NCBI RefSeq assembly: GCF_016801865.2
Contig: NC_068938.1
Span: forward strand, 90,296,221-90,360,220
Direction of reading: 5' to 3'
Length of the DNA: 64,000 bases
Source of the DNA: Culex pipiens pallens
Lineage: Eukaryota > Arthropoda > Insecta > Diptera > Culicidae
The notes below the pieces were generated by a model. It did no database searches, had not been told where the DNA came from, and saw only the letters and a list, made by a program, of their open reading frames with translations. This document shows, piece by piece, positions 57,414 to 64,000 of the stretch. A program made the translations under genes and the position numbers. The first letter of the stretch is position 1. Each line of letters begins with the position of its first letter.

Positions 57414-57961
57414 CCAGTTTTGAAGATTTTTTAAAATCGGAGGAAAAATTCAATTAAGATTGGTTATGTCATAATATCAAAACATTGAACAATTTTATAA
57501 AAACTTTTTGTGTAACTATACAGAGATGATGCAAAATGCAATTTCATAATTTTAACTACTGAGCACTTCGCTGAGATTTCGGTCATTCGATTTTTTTGTA
57601 TTTTTTAATCCTTTTTTGGTGCCTTTGGTATGCCTAAAAAAACAATCTTGAGTACATTTGTCCAAATAATTTTCCATACAAATTTGGCTGTCCCTACAAA
57701 AATGATATATGAAAATTCAAAAATCTCAATCAAAAAGTCGTTGAAGGACTTTTTGATCGAGTTGGGTGAAAAAATTGGTGATATTTTATTTTACTTTTTG
57801 TCACTAAAACTTGATTTGCAAAAAAAAAAACACTTTTTTCATTTTTTTTTATTTTCTGTTATGTTTTAGGGGTCAGCAAATGCCAACTTTTCAGAAATTT
57901 CCAGAATAGGCAAAAAAAACTTCGACCGAGTTATGAATTTTTGAATCATTAGTGATTTTTT
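57414..57961. repeat. Duplicated segment, unit 2
   Basis: Direct repeat of 55851-56402, offset 1563 bp. It lacks short blocks present in unit 1 (for example CCGACTGAAAC and CAAAAGATTGAAG), so the duplication is not recent. Confidence 0.85.
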
Positions 57962-58202
57962 TTATGTACCAATTTTTCTGAATAGTCTTCATCATTTTGT
58001 AGGACAACAGCTAAAATTGTATGGAGACTTGTATGGGTAAACCAATGACACAAAATAGCTTCTTTGGTCATAGGGAATGCCCCCACAAAGTTTGAGCCAA
58101 ATAAAGGGGCAAAAAAAATGATTGAAAAATATTTTAATTTTTTTTGAAAAAAATATGTAAATCTTGTAAACAAATTTTTCCATGAACTCATTGTTTTTTT
58201 TA

Positions 58203-58335
58203 CAATTTTTCAGTGGTGGCATAACTGTCATAATGTGAAAAGTTTTTTAGATAAATTAAAGCATAATGTTTTAATTCTGTACGCAATACGTATCTAAAAA
58301 AATTTTCACATCATTATGCTACTACTGAAAAATTG
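58203..58335. repeat. Imperfect hairpin
   Basis: CAATTTTTCAGT at the left pairs with ACTGAAAAATTG at the right, with GCATAA.. between; about 133 bp. A related piece is at 59230-59310 (ACGCAATGCGTATCTAAA). Confidence 0.65.
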
Positions 58336-59324
58336 AAGAAAAAACAATGAATTCATGACTAAGTACTGAGCTACTTACATTTTTCTTGAATTTATAAAAC
58401 CATTTCCAAGTGTTTTGACATGCCGATTGATATATTTGAACATTTGGAAAAGTATGACAAAGTATGTAGCTCATCAGAATTTTCATGTATAACGAAATTT
58501 ACGAAATATACCTGATAATCCTCATCAAAATTTCTTGAGTTTTTTTTATTTTAGAGGAATGAAGAATTGTTTTCTCAAAGGTTATTTTTATTTTTTCATG
58601 CAATTGAGTTTATTAAAAATATTTTAGATATGAGTTTTAGAGCAACAGTCAGTCAATGCGTTTATTTATGTAACTTGTAATTAGAGATAGGTACTTGTAA
58701 TTTTAAATCTTATTGTTTTTTTTTGTTCAAAATCCAGACCTAGACTTCATATTTTTGAGAATTTTGAATATTTTTAGGAAGCTTATAAAAAAAAGAAGCA
58801 AAGCTGGAAAATTATACGTAACAGCATCTGATTTTTAGATCTTGCTGACTTCATGTAGAGTACACCTTTAGCGCCAACAAACAGATTTTATTGAAAATTG
58901 TATTTTTTTATTATTCATTCATTCATTATCATTATCAAAACCATTATGTTTTGAGCAGTTTTAGAAAGGAAATTTTGAAGGCTTTTGAATTAATTTATTT
59001 CATGTAATACGAGTCGTGCGAAATTCAGCCGAAAACAAATGTTTAAAAAAAAGCCATATCCGAAGGCCAGTGCACTATTTTATTAAAAACCAACATGTCC
59101 AGATGAAAGCAGAGACAATTTAACATAATAATTAAAAATCAGGTGTTTTCAATTTTTGTCCGAATTACTATCACACATTTTTATATTTTAAATTTTTGTA
59201 TCTCAGTCTTGGTCAAGATCGACAAGAGGAATAAATTATTTAAAAAAATAAAGCAAAATCTTTTAATTCATTACGCAATGCGTATCTAAACAACTTTTCA
59301 CATTATGACAGTTATGTTACATAT
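58336..59324. other. AT-rich stretch, nothing recognised
   Basis: No gene or defined repeat apart from the hairpin relative near 59230-59310. Confidence 0.4.
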
Positions 59325-59616
59325 TTGAACATTTGGAAAAAATCCTCGACTGGGACCGGAATCCCGGATTCACCGAAACTGGCCAAAGTGACCAGATGAC
59401 CAGCTATTGAGTTTCTGAAATTTTCATTGAATTTATAAAACCATTTCCAAGCGTTTTGACATGCCACTTGACATATATGAACATTTAGAAAAATCCTCGG
59501 CTGGGACCGAAATTCCGGATTCACCGGAACTGGCCATAATGGCCAGATGACCAGCTACTAAGTTTCTGACATTTGTATTGAATTAATAAAACCATTTCCA
59601 AGCGTTTTGACATGCC

Positions 59617-60262
59617 TAGGGCGTCCAAATTTCCCGGGTTTTGAATTTCCCGGGAAACGGGAAAAATACTTTCGAAATCCCGGGAATTTTTTATATTAGT
59701 CATAAAATCTATGTTTTTATTATATTTGTTATGTTTTCAAGCTTAAAATCATAGAATTAGCTCAATTATATTAATTGGTGATAATCTACAATTCAGTCTA
59801 AACAAGGACGAAAGTTTTTAAAAAGCTTAAAATAAATTATAAATGGATTTTGTTTGTTCTTTGTTGTGCTTTGAAATTAAAATAAACTAAAATTTTTAAT
59901 TCTACATAGAAAAAAATCAATTCTCGTAATCGTGAATTAAGTTCACGAATGTGAGAACCACGAAGGAATTTATTCATGAGTATGGTGCATTTGCACTATA
60001 AATGTGAATATATTCCTTCGTGGTTCTCGCATTCGTGAATTTAATTCACGATTTCGAGAATTGTTTTTTTTCAGTGTAGTCTACATCTAAAAAAGTTAGA
60101 AAAAATCATTGAAAATGTCTAAAAAACAAAAAGCGACAACAGATAAAATTATACCAGTCAGTGTAAAATTATAAATAAGTTTTGAATTTCTTGTTTTATA
60201 TGCAACATATTTTACAAATTGTGATTGATGAAAAATAATTTGAAATGTTTGAAATGTTAATC
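59617..60262. mobile_element. Insertion in the satellite, TTTCCCGGG end
   Basis: Satellite sequence stops after CATGCC and resumes at GGAATTCCG near 60263. The insertion starts TAGGGCGTCCAAATTTCCCG with CCCGGG repeats, a DNA-transposon-like end; the opposite end is missing. A hairpin MITE lies inside. Confidence 0.75.
59908..60079. mobile_element. Small hairpin MITE, TSD TCTACAT
   Basis: Arms from CAATTCTCGTAATCGTGAA (59918) and their inverse to 60063 form a stem of about 60 bp around a loop near 59980-60000. TCTACAT flanks it (59901-59907, 60080-60086). Confidence 0.85.
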
Positions 60263-62620
60263 CGGAATTCCGAATTCACCGGAACTGGCCAAAGTGGCCA
60301 GATGACCAGCTACGGAGTTGATGCCATTTCCATTGAATTTATAAAACCATTTCCAAGCTTTTTGACATACCGCATGACATATTTGAACATTTGGAAAAAA
60401 TCTTCGACTTGGACCGGAATTCCGCATTCACCGGAACTTGCCAATGTGGCCAGATGACCAGCTACTAAGTTTCTGACATTTTCATTGAATTTATAAAACC
60501 ATTTCCAAGCGTTTTGACATGCCGCTTGATATAAATGAACATTTGGAAAAAACCTCGGCTGGGACCAGAATTCCGGATTCACCGGAACTGGCCAAAATAG
60601 CCAGATGACCAGCTACTGTGTTTCTGACATTTTCATAGAATTTATAAAACCATTTCCAAGCGTTTTGATATGCCGCTTGACATATATGAACATTTGGAAA
60701 AAATCCTCGGCTGGGACCGGAATTCCGAATTCACCGGAACTGGCCAAAGTGACCAGATGACCAGCTACTGAGTTATTGACATTTTCATTGAATTTATAAA
60801 ACCATTTCCAAGCTTTTTGACATACCGCATGACATATTTGAACATTTGGAAAAAATCTTCGACTTGGACCGGAATTTCGGATTCACCGGAACTGGCCAAA
60901 GTGGCCAGATGACCAGGTACTGAGTTTCTGACATTTTTATTGAATTTATAAAACCATTTTCAAGCGTTTTGACATACCGCATGGAAAAAATCTTCGACTT
61001 GGACCGGAATTCCGCATTCACCGGAACTTGCCAATGTGGCCAGATGACCAGCTACTAAGTTTCTGACATTTTCATTGAATTTATAAAACCATTTCCAAGC
61101 GTTTTGACATGCCGCTTGATATAAATGAACATTTGGAAAAAACCTCGACTGGGACCGGAATTCCGGATTCACCGGAACTGGCCAAAATAGCCAGATGACC
61201 AGCTACTGAGTTTCTGACATTTTCATTGAATTTATAAAATCATTTCCAAGCGTTTTGACATGCCGCTTGACATATATGAACATTCGGAAAAAATCCTCGG
61301 CTGGGACCGGAATTCCGAATTCACCGGAACTGGCCAAAGTGACCAGATGACCAGCTACTGAGTTATTGACATTTTCATTGAATGTATACAACCATTTCCA
61401 AGCTTTTTGACATACCGCATGACATATTTGAACATTTGGAAAAAATCTTCGACTTGGACCGGAATTCCGGATTCACCGAAACTGGCCAATGTGGCCAGAT
61501 GCCAGCAACTAAGTTTCTGACATTTTCATTGAATTTATAAAACCATTTCCAAGCTTTTTGACATACCGCATGACATATTTGAACATTTGGAAAAAATCTT
61601 CGACTTGGACCGGAATTCCGGATTCACCGGAACTGGCCAAAGTGGCCAGATGACCAGCTACTGAGTTCCATTTCCAAGCGTTTTGACATGCCGCTTGACA
61701 TATATGAACATTTGGAAAAAATCCTCGGCTGGGACCGGAATTCCGAATTCACCGGAACTGGCCAAAGTGGCCAGATGACCAGCTACTGAGTTATTGACAT
61801 TTTCATTGAATTTATACAACCATTCCCAAGCTTTTTGACATACTGCATGACATATTTGAACATTTGGAAAAAATCTTCGACTTGGACCGGAATTCCGGAT
61901 TCACCGGAACTGGCCAATGTGGCCAGATGACCAGCTACTAAGTTTCTGACATTTTCATTGAATTTATAAAACCATTTCCAAGCTTTTTGACATACCGCAT
62001 GACATATTTGAACATTTGGAAAAAATCTTCGACTTGGACCGGAATTCCGGATTCACCGGAACTGGCCAAAGTGGCCAGATGACCAGCTACTGAGTTTCTG
62101 ACATTTTCATTGAATTTATAAAACCATTTCCAAGCGTTTTGACATGCCGCTTGACATATATGAACATTTGGAAAAAATCCTCGGCTGGGACCGGAATTCC
62201 GAATTCACCGGAACTGGCCAAAGTGGCCAGATGACCAGCTGCTGAGTTTCTGACATTTTCATTGAATTTATAAAACCATTTCCAAGCTTTTTGACATACC
62301 GCATGACATATTTGAACATTTGGAAAAAATCTTCGACTTGGACCGGAATTCCGGATTCACCGGAACTGGCCAATGTGGCCAGATGACCAGCTACTAAGTT
62401 TCTGACATTTTCATTGAATTTATAAAACCATTTCCAAGCTTTTTGACATACCGCATGACATATTTGAACATTTGGAAAAAATCTTCGACTTGGACCGGAA
62501 TTCCGGATTCACCGGAACTGGCCAAAGTGGCCAGATGACCAGCTGCTGAGTTTCTGACATTTTCATTGAATTTATAAAACCATTTCCAAGCGTTTTGACA
62601 TGCCGCTTGACATATTTGAC

Positions 62621-64000
62621 GATTGCACCCATGTACCAACATTGGGTCATCCGATGGCCACTTGGAACCGGTCCCAGGGTCCCCGGAGGCCTTGGCCATA
62701 AGTAATTGCATAAGTAATATAAGGCATGTTGTATAAGAAAATGATAAAGTTAGGCGTTGTTTCATGTCAAAAAATACTTACAATTATACATTAGTCTATA
62801 TTGGCATTAAAATAGTCCTATGTCGATAAACCATTATTTATTTCTCTCAATTAGATGAACCCATATCGATAAAACATACCCGTGGTCGAAATAGTCACTA
62901 GGTCTATAAAACCTCATGTCATTTTTCATCTTTATAAAACTCTTTATCAATATTGCTTGCTAATCTGCGAAAAAAAAACATTGCTGGCTCATCTGCTTTA
63001 TGGCATCACGACCGATTCAAAAATTGTCCTCATATCGAAATACCCGAACCACATTGATCACCAAAATCAATTCGGATAACAGACTATTTAGTGAAAACAC
63101 CGTCCGCTTGTTTGCCGCCTGCAAATTCACCTAATTCTCACACGTTATCAAGGCAATTCTGATTGAACGGAGTTTTACCAATTCTTGCACTTTCTCCTTC
63201 CTTTCGTGCATGCGATGGCCAGCAGAGATGCTTGATGCTGCGTCGCGGCACGTGGAAATCAACCAAATTTTCAAAACTTTCAGCTTGTCTGAGGTCCAAC
63301 TTTCAAAATTTACAAGAAGAGTATCAATGTTATTACATCATCGTTTTCCTCAGAATGTCAGCTACAAGCTAAATGTAATCTTACTATGCTTTTATCGAAA
63401 AATAACGGAGTTATGACGAGCGAAAGCAAAAAACATAGATTTTCAGTTTTTCGGACTTTTTCACGGAAATTAGTCCAGTTTTCACAAAAAGGCACCAAAT
63501 CACTCCAAATTTCACCACAACGTAGATTGAAATGTGCACAACAGCGTGAATGTATTTATTTTGCCAAAATTTTTGTTCCTGATTTTTTGGCGACGCAAAC
63601 GCAAAAAAAGAAATTTTCCCCATGGGGCTCCAACTTGGTGTGTCGTTAAAAAGCTGCCACATTCCCTCCACCGGCTGTGTGTATGTACTTTACCGTATGT
63701 ATGTATATAAGTACGCGATGATTACGCTGATATTGATTTGCGCGCACCAGGAAAAACATCAACAAATTGTAATCGCGCGATTGGCTTGGCAAGTACCCTC
63801 TCTTCTGTAACCCAGCGGAGCCCACCTTCCGGTTTGAGGAGTCGCCTGGTCGTTTTCTGACGAACTCTATGAGTCGGGTTTGTGATTTACCTGGTTTGTA
63901 AGTGTTTTGTAGTCATGCGATTTTTGTTATGTTCGTGTGCGATTTGTTTACATTCGAGCTTTTTTTTTCTCTGATGTGTTTCTTAGTTCTTTTCCTAGTT
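62621..64000. other. Unassigned right end of the window
   Basis: 62640-62705 has the GGAACCGGTCCCAGGG motif. 63640-63900 is less AT-rich but no exon, RNA or repeat is recognised. Short frames at 63163-63650 match nothing I know. Confidence 0.4.

Larger units (their letters stand above)
59325..62620. repeat. 152-bp satellite with higher-order structure
   Basis: Using the anchor CCATTTCCAAG, monomers are at 60350, 60499, 60650, 60802, 60954, 61089, 61240, 61392, 61543, 61669, 61820, 61972, 62124, 62276, 62428 and 62580, spacing 151-152 bp apart from two deletions (135 and 125 bp). Two variants occur: X (GCGTTTTGACATGCCGCTTG, CCTCGGCTGG) and Y (GCTTTTTGACATACCGCATG, CTTCGACTTGG). Order from 60350: Y X X Y Y X X Y Y X Y Y X Y Y X. 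Two earlier X-like units at 59320-59600 are separated by an insertion. Confidence 0.95.

Noticed and set aside
59325..62620. Centromeric satellite
   Set aside because: Only 3.3 kb long and set among dispersed repeats; nothing here shows centromere function.
62394..62765. 123-codon and other proteins in the 152-bp satellite
   Set aside because: Frames repeat because the satellite repeats; there is no start context or family match.

Overview
The window is nuclear DNA from a dipteran, most likely a culicine mosquito and probably Culex. It is AT-rich and intron-bearing, with very little coding sequence in a dense mass of nested, mostly non-coding transposable elements. Short introns of 57-81 bp, TCAGT-type initiators, tRNA-derived SINEs with two tRNA-like regions (as described for the Culex Twin family) and many hairpin MITEs fit this. 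The genus is an inference. No autonomous transposon, rRNA, CRISPR or bacterial gene is visible.

Two protein genes are supported. (1) On the minus strand, the first four coding exons of Son of sevenless (Sos), the Ras guanine-nucleotide exchange factor, at 17618-17728, 5702-5821, 5480-5620 and 5258-5422. They encode 179 aa of the N-terminal histone-fold module. Intron 1 is 11.8 kb and stuffed with repeats; intron 4 runs more than 5.2 kb and leaves the left edge. (2) On the plus strand, a complete RTN4IP1-like mitochondrial NAD(P)H oxidoreductase in four exons (24000-24270, 24491-24702, 24762-25096, 28476-28851; 397 aa) with a presequence, a Rossmann glycine motif and a poly(A) signal. The two genes are divergent, with about 6 kb between their start codons. 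A possible promoter plus 5' UTR exon of a third, plus-strand gene lies at about 50286-51213; no coding exon of it is seen.

Layout: 1-560 octamer satellite; 561-5257 Sos intron 4 with a MITE nested in a MITE; 5258-17728 Sos exons and intron 1, holding a 1.3-kb target-primed retroelement broken by a DNA transposon that itself holds a SINE, and a triple nest at 11371-13314; 17729-23999 Sos upstream region, hairpin MITEs and a hAT-type element; 24000-28880 the oxidoreductase gene; 29830-46850 nearly continuous repeats (foldback elements, hAT elements, retroelements, SINEs); 47450-49740 MITEs, a SINE and an element carrying a dimeric higher-order repeat; 50286-51213 candidate promoter and exon; 51214-64000 intron-like or intergenic AT-rich DNA, with a 160-bp tandem block, a duplicated 550-bp segment and a 152-bp satellite at 59325-62620 with changing higher-order structure.

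The most informative signals are exact target-site duplications (TSDs) at many insertions, several with an uninterrupted relative in the same window, which allow the order of insertion to be read. Several MITE families share 4-bp TSDs; one set of three unrelated-length elements shares CTGCC termini with TSDs of the form TNNA.
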